Below are positions 23,278 to 33,638 of a DNA stretch of 64,000 bases, piece by piece. The position numbers were made by a program, and so were the translations under genes. The first letter of the stretch is position 1. Every line of letters starts with the position of its first letter. The notes below the pieces were generated by a model. That model had not been told where the DNA came from and ran no database searches. It saw only the letters and a program-made list of their open reading frames with translations. Origin of the DNA: Phycomyces blakesleeanus NRRL 1555(-) (taxonomy: Eukaryota; Mucoromycota; Mucoromycetes; Mucorales; Phycomycetaceae); NCBI RefSeq assembly GCF_001638985.1, contig NW_017265161.1, forward strand, positions 254,576 through 318,575, read 5' to 3'.

Positions 23278-25032
23278 TTAAAAATTTAGTAAAAGACTAG
23301 AGATGAGTACACCAACTGCCACACCAACATTCAAACTGTCGACTTCTCCTTTGAAGGATGGTAGATGAGAGGCTTGGCGAGGAATAGTGACAAACGAGTG
23401 ACAGGAGGCTTTGATCATTGTTCGTAGTCCGTTTCCTTCATTACCGAATACCAAGACCATTGGTTTTTGTCCGGTCTCAGATGATGGGTCGTTCAAAGTC
23501 TTTTTAAGCGTACATATATCATAATATGTTTGATTGTATTGCTGTTGTGGTCGTGGTTCTTGAACAGTTGTGGTTGTAGTTGTGTCTGTAGTTGCGGTGG
23601 CGGTTGTATTTGTGCTTTTGGTCGCTGCGATAGATGGATCTCCTACAGCACCAACAATATGCCATCCGTTATCCGAAGAAGCCTATTGTAGTTTATTTGT
23701 ATATTTCAGTATTGTTACTTGGAAAGGCAGAATGTACTCAAAAAAAAGTATATATGTATGTTATTATCATAATTACCTTTAGAAATTTACCAAGATTGTT
23801 TGTGGAATAAATGTTCATAACTTCCATGGCACCTGCACTCACTTTTGAAACAGTAGGGCTCAGTGGAGCACTTTACGAAAAACAAAAGACATAGATTGTT
23901 TTAAAAAAAATGATTGAGCAAGAGCAGCAGCAATAACAGTAGTAACATGAATTGTTTCTTGGATGTACTTCTTTTACCTGTTCTTACTACACATCAGTAC
24001 ACCGTCTACGCCAAAGAAATGAGCAGTTCTGTAAGATTTAGCACAACAACAAGAAAATATATGAATTAAGTATACATATATATTTTATGTATCCATAATC
24101 TAACAAAGCTCTTGATTTTCTTATACTTGTTATAAAATATTATTCTCACCTAAGAATAGACCCAAGGTTCTGTGAATATATAGTTTTTTTTATCACAAAG
24201 AAGAAAATGAGTATATTATATATATATATATATATATATTCATAGCATTTAAGCAAAGCTGTTAGTGTAGTGTACATTACAATATAATAATCAATTGAAT
24301 TACCTGTGGATCTTGTACTTCATCCAATGCTATCCAAAATGGTTGGCGATCCTTTGGTGCAGTAAAGGCAATCGGTGTCTTGTTTCTTCTGGTTGCAACC
24401 GGGGTGGCTTCATAGCTACCGTCTTTCTCCAACGAATTGAGGCCAGTAATTCCCTCTGTATAGCGCTGAGTAGCCTTGAGAACAATTCCCTATAGAGAAT
24501 CATATATATACATAAGTTGGTTAAATAATCTATAATTATGTTCGCCTAAAAATTGTGTGTACTTTTGTTTTATTACCTGGTGGGGTCGGTTGCCTGTCAA
24601 ATTATTCAGGGTACCTTTGTCAACAGTCTCGGTTGGAATGGATCGAGCAATGCATTCATCTCTGATCTTTTGGAGAAATGATCTAAATCAACTAATGAGA
24701 ATCGCAATGGAAAAGATATAATGAACAAACCATGATATTTTATTACTAGTATTGCGATTATTATATATTGGTTTGGTGTTGTTTGGTGTATGTATCTCTT
24801 ACTCGTCTTTTTTCTTGGTGTAGGGATTCAATGCGTCATGTTGCAAAAATACTTTCTTCAGTCTTTGACGTTTTTTGGCTTCCAGAGCTGCGAGTACACT
24901 TGTGTATCCATACACAAAGTCATTGACAGGTTCGTCAGGTCCAGCAGCAGCTTGGTATTTGCGCAGACAGACAAGAGAGGGTTGGCTGTAGAGTACGCTA
25001 GACTTTACTATCAAACGACGTGCTAAAAACAT
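23278..25032 (-). CDS. MRM1: Mitochondrial 21S/LSU rRNA 2'-O-ribose methyltransferase
   Basis: This is a SpoU-class methyltransferase expected to 2'-O-methylate a guanosine in mitochondrial large-subunit rRNA using S-adenosylmethionine. Seven exons: 25032-24803, 24682-24577, 24489-24304, 24169-24150, 24028-23978, 23870-23777 and 23682-23278, totalling 363 residues, all in phase. The N terminus is basic and mitochondrial-presequence-like. An L30e-like substrate-binding domain follows (VYGYTSVLAALEA), then NRPHQGIVL. SpoU motif 1 is DPQNLGSILRTAHFFGVDG, motif 2 is VFGNEGNGL, and motif 3 is VTIPR followed by DSLNVGVAVGVL, which forms the trefoil knot. A Thr/Gln-rich insertion precedes motif 2. 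Exon 4 is only 20 nt and carries the start of motif 1. Confidence 0.9.
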
Positions 25033-25191
25033 ATTTATATATTTCTTTTTGTAATAGGAATATTATTATATATACACACAAAAGTAGAGAAAAAAAATAT
25101 GGGATTTTAGATTGAGCAGTCCAAAGTATCTCCTGCACAAAGAATTGCCCTGTCATTTTTTTTTGGATTTTATAAAAAAAAAACCTAATAA

Positions 25192-25304
25192 GGGGAGTTC
25201 AACCGTCTTATAAACTTTTGTGCTTTTATATCAGTTTCGACCAATCATATTTGTAATTTAAACTCGGATCTATAAATCTGAAAAGTCCAAGTATTGAACT
25301 CCCC
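25192..25304. mobile_element. MITE-like element with TAA duplication
   Basis: A 113-bp element with perfect 11-bp terminal inverted repeats, GGGGAGTTCAA at the left and its complement at the right. It is flanked by TAA at 25189-25191 and 25305-25307. The trinucleotide duplication fits PIF/Harbinger-type elements. It sits about 160 bp upstream of the MRM1 start codon. No coding capacity. Confidence 0.65.
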
Positions 25305-25697
25305 TAATAATTTGTTTAGAATAAAGATTCATAGGAAGGAAACAAAAATCAATGTTTATATGTTTGTATATGATTATAAAGATATAATATAAGTGTATAT
25401 ATATTATAAGTTGATGGATAGATAAATAAGAAGAGTAAATAAGCCAAAGAGAAAAATGGGATAGTCGTTATTGGTGGTTAGCGGTAACGGTAGGGTAGTG
25501 GTAGTTATGGTTGGAGTGGTAGTAGAAGTGGTGATAGTAATTGTAATTGTAATTGTGATGGTAATGGCAGTGATAATTGTAGGTAAGTTGGTAAGTGAAT
25601 AGTGGCTGGTATCATTTTCGTTTTGCTTTTCAAAAATATATAAAATAAAAGTAAAAAAGAAAAGAAAAGAAAACCACATCTATAAGAGTAGAGTAAT

Positions 25698-27551
25698 CTA
25701 ACGACGGATAGTACCACGCATCTGGTACACATTCTCCAATTCAGACTCCATGGTCTTGATCTGGGCATGCTGTGCCTCGAGATCCTTGTTGAGACGATCA
25801 CGCTCAGCGACCAACTAAAAAATAAAATAAAAGAGAATGCAATTTTCAATAGTTAGTAACCTTCTTTGTAACAAATGTATGTATGCATATTTTATTTATT
25901 ATTTCTTTACCTGCGCTTCCCACTGACGGAATCTGTTCTCCTCCTTCTTGACCTGTTCGGTAAATGCCTGACGAAGCTGTTCCTCTTGTTCCTTGAACTT
26001 GGGGTTCTCATACTTCTTGGACCTAAAAATAAGAATAAAAGTTATTCATATGTAGGAAAAAAAACTTCGCTTATCTATCTGTAAATAAATGAAAGCATAA
26101 ATGAGAATCCCAGCTTACTTTGCTTCACCAAACTTGCGAGTTTCCATCTGGGTCTGTCTATAGTTTTCATAATGGATCTCTTCAGAGGTGGATATAAGGT
26201 CATGCATGTGCGATCTGACAAGAAGGTTTCTGAGTTTCTTAAAGTCGCAGTGCTCTTCATTCTCTACTTCTGCAACACCCCAAGAGTACTGACGACCCTT
26301 GACAGTGCGACCATCTGCAGTAACAACGTCGTCAGTAGAGCCAATGATAGAGAATGGCATTGACTGCATGATGCTCTTGTTCATAGTTGTTACAGTCTCA
26401 TCGTCACTTTCAATTGGGCAAGAGTAAACACGGATGTCCTGAGCCGAGATAACATCGAGAATCTATATATATATATAAGCGTATTTAGTACCCGAACTTA
26501 TATATATATATATATTTATATATTTATATATAAATCATTGTGTGTGTGGTTCGAGACTAGTGATAAGAGATTAATGAAATTAAGATCTTTACGTTTCTCT
26601 TGAATTTGGCAAGATCCTTGGGTGTAAGGGTATCAGCCTTGGCAATTACAGGGATCAAGTTTACACGGGAACCAAGGTGCTTCATGATCTCAATATCCAA
26701 TGGTTTCAATCTGTTAAAATAATAATCATTAAGAATTAAGAATCTAAATAAAATTTATAGATAATATATACTTACGTGTGACCAGTGGGGCGGATAAAGT
26801 AAAGACAGGCATGAACACGAAGATCGATAATACCAGCACGGGTAGGTTGTTGTTCCTGAGCCATGTATGCCTCGTGCTGATCGTCGATGAACTCAATAAT
26901 AGGCAACCAACTCTCACGGTTGTTGACATAGTCACCAAAGCCTGGGGTATCGATGACAGTCAGCTTGACCTTGAAGTTCTTCTCTTCCAATTCTACAAAA
27001 ATAAATTAAAAAATTAAAAAATAAAAAAGGGACATTCATAAATTTAAGATAGCCATCATAAGCTACTATCATGCTGTTTTGTGCGTGTGTATGTGTGGGA
27101 AATTGCCTTTAGAAATATAATATGTAAAAAAAAAAAAGCAAGTGGATAGAAAGGAAAAGGAAAAGAGAAAAGGGCGTGGGGGCTGAGTGTCAACTCATCC
27201 TCGTGGCAGGTCTTACCAGCTTTGGTAATCTCTATTTCGACAGTTTTTTCAATCTGCTTGGAGTGACGAGCCTTGAGCTTCTTGGGTTCTTTGATAGCAG
27301 TAGTGAAAAGAGTGTTGACAAAGGTGGATTTTCCTACACCAGATTCACCTATAGATTTATATACATAAAGTGTCAGCCGAAAGAATAAGACAGCCTCATT
27401 TTCATTTTCATTTCTAGATAATCAATGGCTGTGTATACTTGCCGCAAACCATGACAGTAAAGTTGGCACCGCGCTTGGATACAATCTTGTGGCGCTGGTT
27501 GGGAAGGTGGGCGATACCGACGCCATCAGAAGTGAGTGCAGAGGGAGACAT
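25698..27551 (-). CDS. CDC12: Septin, CDC12 type
   Basis: This filament-forming GTPase acts at septa and the cell cortex. Seven exons: 27551-27443, 27348-27217, 26992-26776, 26710-26593, 26462-26119, 26022-25911 and 25814-25698, giving 382 residues in phase. G1 is GESGVGKST from residue 37, G3 is DTPGFGD at 95-101 and G4 is AKAD at 176-179. The septin unique element follows ([20 protein letters not shown]), and a C-terminal coiled coil covers about 310-375. The [18 protein letters not shown] start matches the Cdc12 subgroup as I remember it. The start is the ATG at 27551; the longer frame upstream begins with TTG. Intron 1 begins with GC (GCAAGT) instead of GT. Confidence 0.93.
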
Positions 27552-28609
27552 GGTTACGAATGGTTTTGATTTTTGATTGGATGGTAGAAGGTTAAAGAAG
27601 TGGCGCAAAAGGAAGGGTTAGGAAATGGAGAGAAAGTGAAAGAAAGAGAGAAAGAGAGGGAAATGAAGAGATCGATAGGTTAACAAAGAGGTACTTTATT
27701 TTTATTTTTTTTTAATTTTTAATTTTTTATTTATTTCTTGCTTATTATGATTTTTAGCTCGTACTTCCATCAAATGAGAAAAAAGATCCAGCACCCCATT
27801 AAGGTCCCGGCCACATCGTGTAACAGTTACGGCCATCAATTATTTTGGGTTTTTGCCTCATGCAGTAACGATGTCGAAGAAGAAACCGCCTCAACCACCA
27901 AAAGAAGAATCCAGACATCTTCCCTTATTCATCGTCCTTCTTCTTCTTCTCATTACTACTATAATAATAATGTATTATTTAGCATTAACATTATCATCTC
28001 AAGTAATATTTTTGAAACATTAAAACAAGACACTCTTTCAAATATATATAAATTATCTGCTTTAATTAACTATGTCTATAGTCAAAATTAGTTTCTTTGC
28101 TTCATTATATAGCAATTCAGCTTATATTCATCTCTATCTAATACCCATACAAATGTACAGAATTTCGTGCCGTCGAAAAAGCAATCGATAAATATATACA
28201 TATCTAATATACAGACAACATTACTTATCAAATAAAACTAAAAGGACTAATAGAGAGATTAAGTGAACTATTGCTGTAACTAACTAACACACTGCACACT
28301 GCACACTGCACACTGCACACTGCACACTGCAAAGTAATAATAAGGATAAATATGTATATATATATATTAAATCTTATGTATAAAACATAATATACAAAGC
28401 CATACTTTAAATATAATTATTGAAATAATTAAATAATTAAATAATTAAATAATTATATTTAATTATATGAATACAACACATTCTCCACGTATCTGGGTGA
28501 CCCAGGCCTTGGTTCAAATGATACACCATTAAATCATCAGATAAAAAAACTAGTCACGTCTTGAAGCTGGTTTGATTTTTTGAAAAAAAAAATTATATGG
28601 TCAATCTTA
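27552..28609. other. Intergenic DNA upstream of CDC12
   Basis: A purine-rich tract lies just upstream of the septin start, followed by AT-rich sequence. No gene is supported; the plus-strand open frame at 27738-28091 has no recognisable domain. An AATTAAAT repeat occurs at about 28425-28460. Confidence 0.5.
28289..28331 (+). repeat. ACACTGC heptanucleotide tandem repeat
   Basis: Six perfect copies of a 7-bp unit. It is a minisatellite in intergenic DNA. Confidence 0.85.
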
Positions 28610-28740
28610 GGGGACAGGGTGTTACACAAAACAGCAGTGAAAAGCCCGGCATACATACACATATCTAATTATGACTACTTGCTCTTCGTCCGGCAGGCAT
28701 CTATGTTATGTTTTTGTGCGTGTGTAACACCCTTCCCCCC
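28610..28740. mobile_element. MITE-like element with TA duplication
   Basis: About 131 bp with terminal inverted repeats of 19-20 bp. The left end is GGGGACAGGGTGTTACACA and the right end is the complement of GGGGGGAAGGGTGTTACACA. It is flanked by TA at 28608-28609 and 28741-28742, as expected for Tc1/mariner-type elements. No coding capacity. Confidence 0.65.
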
Positions 28741-28924
28741 TACGATTAGAGAATCTATATGTAAAAGGTGCTCTTCAATATACTAGGTTTAAGTGTCCAG
28801 CTAATTCTTCAAGATAATCGATCAGAAACTTGTTTTATCTTATCATATTTTATAAAGTAAATAAATTATTAAAATCCAGATAGTTAGATATGTTAGCCAC
28901 CATATCGAGCACATAACACATTAA

Positions 28925-29109
28925 CCTAGTTGTGGTCGACTTGTAAAAACCGACCAGCCATGTATTTCTTTAATTACTGCTTATAATAATACGCGGCAGT
29001 TAATTGTAGAACTACCTCTTGTGTTGGTATTGCTCTTTAAGGTTTCACCCTTTTGAGAAATGAGAATATTGTCTGTAACTGAATGGAAATCCGGTCGACC
29101 ATAACTAGG
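28925..29109. mobile_element. MITE-like element with TAA duplication
   Basis: A 185-bp element with 16-bp terminal inverted repeats (CCTAGTTGTGGTCGAC against CCTAGTTATGGTCGAC, 15 of 16 matching). It is flanked by TAA at 28922-28924 and 29110-29112. TAA fits the PIF/Harbinger target preference. The repeat differs from that of the 25192 element, so it is a separate family. Confidence 0.65.
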
Positions 29110-29112
29110 TAA

Positions 29113-31739
29113 CACGCAAGGTACTGGCAAGAATCAATGTAACTTGTTACAACTATTCTGAGGAAAGTCATTCAAGATAAATAGTGCCTAAGACCAGGCT
29201 ACTATAGCACATCTTTTCTATCCTTAATGTAGACGTGATAACCAGGGACAATACACTACCTCAAGAGGATACTTTTTTCAAGACAATAGTTAGATATGCG
29301 CTCCAATAGTTCAGACGAGTCAATATCTAATTGACTATATGTATGGAGATCATAATCAGTTGTCAAATTTATAAAATAAGACCCTTTTATTGCTTGTTTG
29401 TTTTTGCTAAACCTTCTCTGGTAGTGATTTCCACTGTCTCTTCATCGCCTTCCTCGCCTCTACACTTAATTGTCTTTCTCTCACTATATTTTGTACTCCG
29501 GGAAAAGGCGGCCGCTAACCACCTCGTCCACCGTCTCATGAGTGAGCCCCTTCTGCTTTTGGCATTAAACTGCTCTACTTTATGATAATGAGATTGGTAC
29601 GATATAAAATATTACATAAAGCTGAAAGAACGGGTTATTATTTATTCTTAATACAGTCCCTTGTAGTCAATGACTTATTTCGAGTGCGTATTAAAAAAGA
29701 TATATATGTATATCAAGTCTATGTATCTTTATACAATTATCATACTTTTGTGTTTCCGATGCAAAAGCTGGCAGAATTTTTTCTAATAGAAACTGTTACA
29801 TTCTTACTCCTTTCTTTTATGAATAGTTACAAATTTGTTTTTCTTGAACTTTCTAACTCTATCAAACATCATCAGAGTTTCAGTACAGTCATGTTATACT
29901 TTTTGGTCAAACTCAAACCCATTCCAAAGAAAAAAAATACTACGGACGAGTGTAGTGGTACCTGACACACACACACTTTTATTTTAAAAGAACGTCAATC
30001 GTCATTTCAACTACTTTAACGGAGTTGGGTTTCACGAGTTCCTTTACAGTAAAGAAGACTAAAGTAAATGGAGTCTTCCATCTACTTTATACATATCTTG
30101 TATCCTTTTATCGCTGATGCGTACACCTGTGAAAAAAAAACCAAGGGGAAAAATGCGTGACTATTTTCATATGCATGTGACTACTAGAGCTAAAGACTAT
30201 AAAAAAAAAGCAAAAAGTAAACAAAAAAGGACGCAAAAAACAGAAAAAGACGAGCGACAACGATGCGAAACCTTATTTACCATCAAAAACTACAATTATG
30301 TTCATGAGAATAGCTCATGAGCTTATATATAACTCTCATCATGTTCTTGCAGAAATGAGTTTGTCAGAACATTGCGCATCAAAGATCAATTCTCTATTTT
30401 TCTCATTCAAACTAATACCCGATGTTGAATCGCGCATCATTTTAACAGCCACTCATGATAGAAAGCAAGAGTTTTAGGGTAAAAACAGATTAACCACGCG
30501 TTTAAAAATACTTAAAATTTTGAACGCACTTGGTATATATACATACAGTCGATTCCTGATTGATTTTTTAGAAATATAATAAAGTTTTGACTATCCCAAG
30601 AATGATATCTAGAGCTTTACATATGATATCAAAAAGCATGTATGATTTTTAATATTGAACAATACAAGATACAGCAATATATAAAAGAAAGGTCTTTTAC
30701 AAAAGCTTGATTTTATTCTATAGGATTTAGTAAAGACTTTCAGAAAGAAATCACTATGTCAAGATATCTTCCTTACACGCTTGGTAGTTATTTTCTTTTT
30801 TGAGCCTCTATCTCTCCAAGCTGCTTGCACGTCGGGGTTTATTATATTTTGCAGGAAGGTACGTTGGTTTATATTAAAGTACATAAATTATTTGCAGTCT
30901 TTCAAAGTACAAAAGTTCAAGAGAACACACATACACACACTAAAGGGATCTGATAATGCAGTAATATCATTCACAGATCTAAGAATATAATTACTTTAAA
31001 ATCAATCTAAATATAAAAAGGGTTTGTGTATACGATGGTCAGAATAAACGGATTTCTTTTTTAAGAGATTCTAGGTGGTATTGTGTGCCTCAATTGAAGG
31101 CTACGATGGCGTCCGGATCGTTTGAAGGTTGGCTAGATTAATTTTATGATATACTTTCACATTGAGGTTTCAGTATTATAACTGCTACAACTCTAGGAAT
31201 ATTTACTTATTATAAAATTACACATTGAAGATTATTGAGGCTACTGGTGAAATGAAAGTGTTTTAAGAAAGAGCATTTTGATCAAAATCACCTATATATC
31301 CAAATGTGTTAAACAAAGTGTCCTTACATGTGTAAGTAACCTGATTAAGCACATTACTATCCACCATTAAAACGCTGTTTGACATTGATTGCTCAGATAT
31401 TGATCAAAATGTCAATTTTTTTCACTCTAAAAAAAAACTATCAATGTTGAAATTTGGACTATGGCCATCTTTAAATAATGTTTATATATATATATATCTG
31501 GTGGGAAAATATGTGATCCAAGAATTAATATCACTATGAATGGCAGGTTTTGTAATTATTTAACACAGAATGCTCTCAAGATAATATAGAGCCTATGGAC
31601 GGATCATTGATATGATTCTGCATTATGCGTGTAATTGTTTAGTGTTTGTACCATATGTCTTGACTAGAGGTTAATATCTGCTTGTAGACAGACAAGATCA
31701 AGTGCTCTGACAAGGATGGATTGCCGAGAAAATATTATA
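29113..31739. other. Intergenic, no gene supported
   Basis: About 2.6 kb of AT-rich DNA. Open frames are short or begin with non-ATG codons and show no domain. No RNA gene was recognised. Short inverted segments occur but without clear target duplications. Confidence 0.45.
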
Positions 31740-31891
31740 CACTCGTACGAAAAAGTTCAGCGCAAAACGTCCAAAATTCTAGACATTTACGATAAGCGGT
31801 TCAAGATATATTCGCTAAAGAATATGATGTATATATTCTTGGGATGTTAAAGCACTATAATTCTTTTAAGACTTTTTTTTTTGTACGAGTG
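31740..31891. mobile_element. MITE-like element with TA duplication (mariner type)
   Basis: A 152-bp element. The left end is CACTCGTACGAAAAAG; the right end is the complement of CACTCGTAC followed by an A-run and G. The inverted repeats therefore match over 15 of 16 bases apart from the longer A-run. TA dinucleotides flank it at 31738-31739 and 31892-31893. It lies about 270 bp upstream of NDUFA11. Confidence 0.7.
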
Positions 31892-32158
31892 TATCAAATT
31901 AAATCACCAAGAATCAAAATTGAAACGCACAAAAAAAAAAGAAAAATTTAACTGACAGAAAAAAAAATGTGCCCCCAAATTGATGACGTTGCGACTTTAA
32001 ACATAAATTTGTTTTTTTCATGAAGCACTGTCCCAGAGAGAGAGGGGAGAAGGGAGAGGGGGATCCCACTGTTTATTTTTTTTAAACTACGTTCGCTTTT
32101 TTTTTGTTAGATATATTTTTTTCACCCACCACTCTCTCTATATATACATACATACATT

Positions 32159-33254
32159 ATGACTGCAAACAAGGACGCCATTGCTGAAGCCGGTAAGACC
32201 GCCGCCATCACTGGTGGTCTCGGTTTGTTCGTCTCGGCCATGCAGAACACTGTTCAAAAGCACACCGAGGGTGCCAAGGGTGTCTTTACCCGCACTGGCT
32301 CCACCGTCGCTATCTTTGGTAAGGCCCTTTTAATAAATTATTATTACTATTATTATTGTCCTTGCTATTGTTATTTTATACAGAAATATACATTTGTATA
32401 CATGCGGACTAGAAAACATGAATACATGAGTATATAAAAAAAAAGACCCCCCCCCCCCGGAATCACTTGAAAATAACAAAAAGAGACGATATTTACGGTA
32501 ACAAACCACAAACGTCAAACGCAAAACGACAAAATGACAAACGACAAACGTAAAATTCTAAATGACAAACGACAGACGACTGACAATAAAACAAAAAAAA
32601 AGACGACACACATCAATGACAACGTTGCACGCAATTACATATCTTATTAGTTTCAAAAATATAAACAACGCATGTCGATTGTTTAACATTAGAAGCAAAC
32701 GCGTCTATATTGAATATTTTGAATTGTGCCTTTGATTTTCCCTATTATTATTTTTTCCTTATTTTTCTTTCTCGTTGGACAAGTTAATCTCACACTATAT
32801 ATACATATATATCTATGTTAATGTTGTATAATAGCTGCTATGGGTGGTATCTTCTCTCTGGGTGAATCTGTTGCCCACTCTGTTCGCGGTGAGGATGATG
32901 CCTTGAACGCTGGTATCGGTGGCTGTGCCGCTGGTATGGTCTCTGTCTTGAGAAGTAAGTACATATTCTGATATATATAAATATATAAATAAATAGTACA
33001 AAAAGAGAAAAGGAAGGGAAATTAATAAAGGAAATTTATTTTCTTTGCATTGCTTTGCTTTTGTTTCGATTTGATTTATAGCCAAATCCATCGCCAAGAT
33101 GTGCGCCGCCTGTGCTGGTGTTGGTGCTACTATGTACGCCTACGAATATTCTGGTGGATTGAAGGGTTCTCTTGTTGGAAAGTCCCTCCAGGAGAAGAAG
33201 GAGATCCGCGACTCTTTCTTCACCCAGCCCAACAAGGTTGAGGAAGAAGCATAG
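32159..33254 (+). CDS. NDUFA11: Mitochondrial complex I accessory subunit (NDUFA11/B14.7-like)
   Basis: A Tim17/22/23-fold inner-membrane protein best matching the NDUFA11 subunit (fungal 21.3 kDa-type) of NADH:ubiquinone oxidoreductase. Exons 32159-32318, 32835-32954 and 33082-33254 give 150 residues in phase. The four hydrophobic Gly/Ala-rich helices of the family are visible: AAITGGLGLFVSAM, VAIFGAAMGGIFSLGE, AGIGGCAAGMVSVL and AACAGVGATMYAYEY. The C terminus is charged. The start ATG is the first after a T-rich, CTCTC and TATATA promoter segment. Intron 1 is long for this window (516 nt) and contains a C10 run and a degenerate AAACGACA repeat. A Tim17-family translocase is the main alternative, but length and the FTRTGSTVAIFG block favour NDUFA11. 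Confidence 0.82.
32530..32612 (+). repeat. Degenerate ACAAACGAC tandem repeat in NDUFA11 intron 1
   Basis: Several imperfect copies of a 9-13-bp AAACGACA-containing unit lie within the first intron. They partly explain its unusual 516-nt length. Confidence 0.5.
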
Positions 33255-33638
33255 ACGAATAAAAGAAATCGAATAAAGCCAATCAACCAACCAACAAGAA
33301 AAAAAAAGAAAAAAGAAAATGCCAAGCGAACAACTGATTATGCGTGAGAATGATATACACACACATATATATAAGGGGAATAGAGCAGGAGGGAACACTC
33401 AATCACCTACAAAATTACAACATATACACTTGAAAGAGAATGGAGAATATTTGATAAACCCGTAAGAGTGAGAAAAAGGCAGAGAATTTGTCTTGTTGGA
33501 GAGGTTATATTTGATGTGCTATAGCTTATATTTGGTTTGGTTTTATTTGATTTTATTGTGCTGTGCTATGTTATGTTGTATTGCGCATTTTAGTTTAGAA
33601 AAATGAAAGAGTGTCGTGAATTATTCGTTATATAGATA

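Noticed and set aside
27552..27608. N-terminal extension of CDC12
   Set aside because: The upstream frame begins with TTG, and the ATG at 27551 gives the usual septin N terminus.
28494..28545. tRNA-like GGTTCAAAT motif
   Set aside because: The surrounding sequence does not form a cloverleaf, there is no A box at the right spacing, and no acceptor stem. No tRNA gene was found anywhere in the window.
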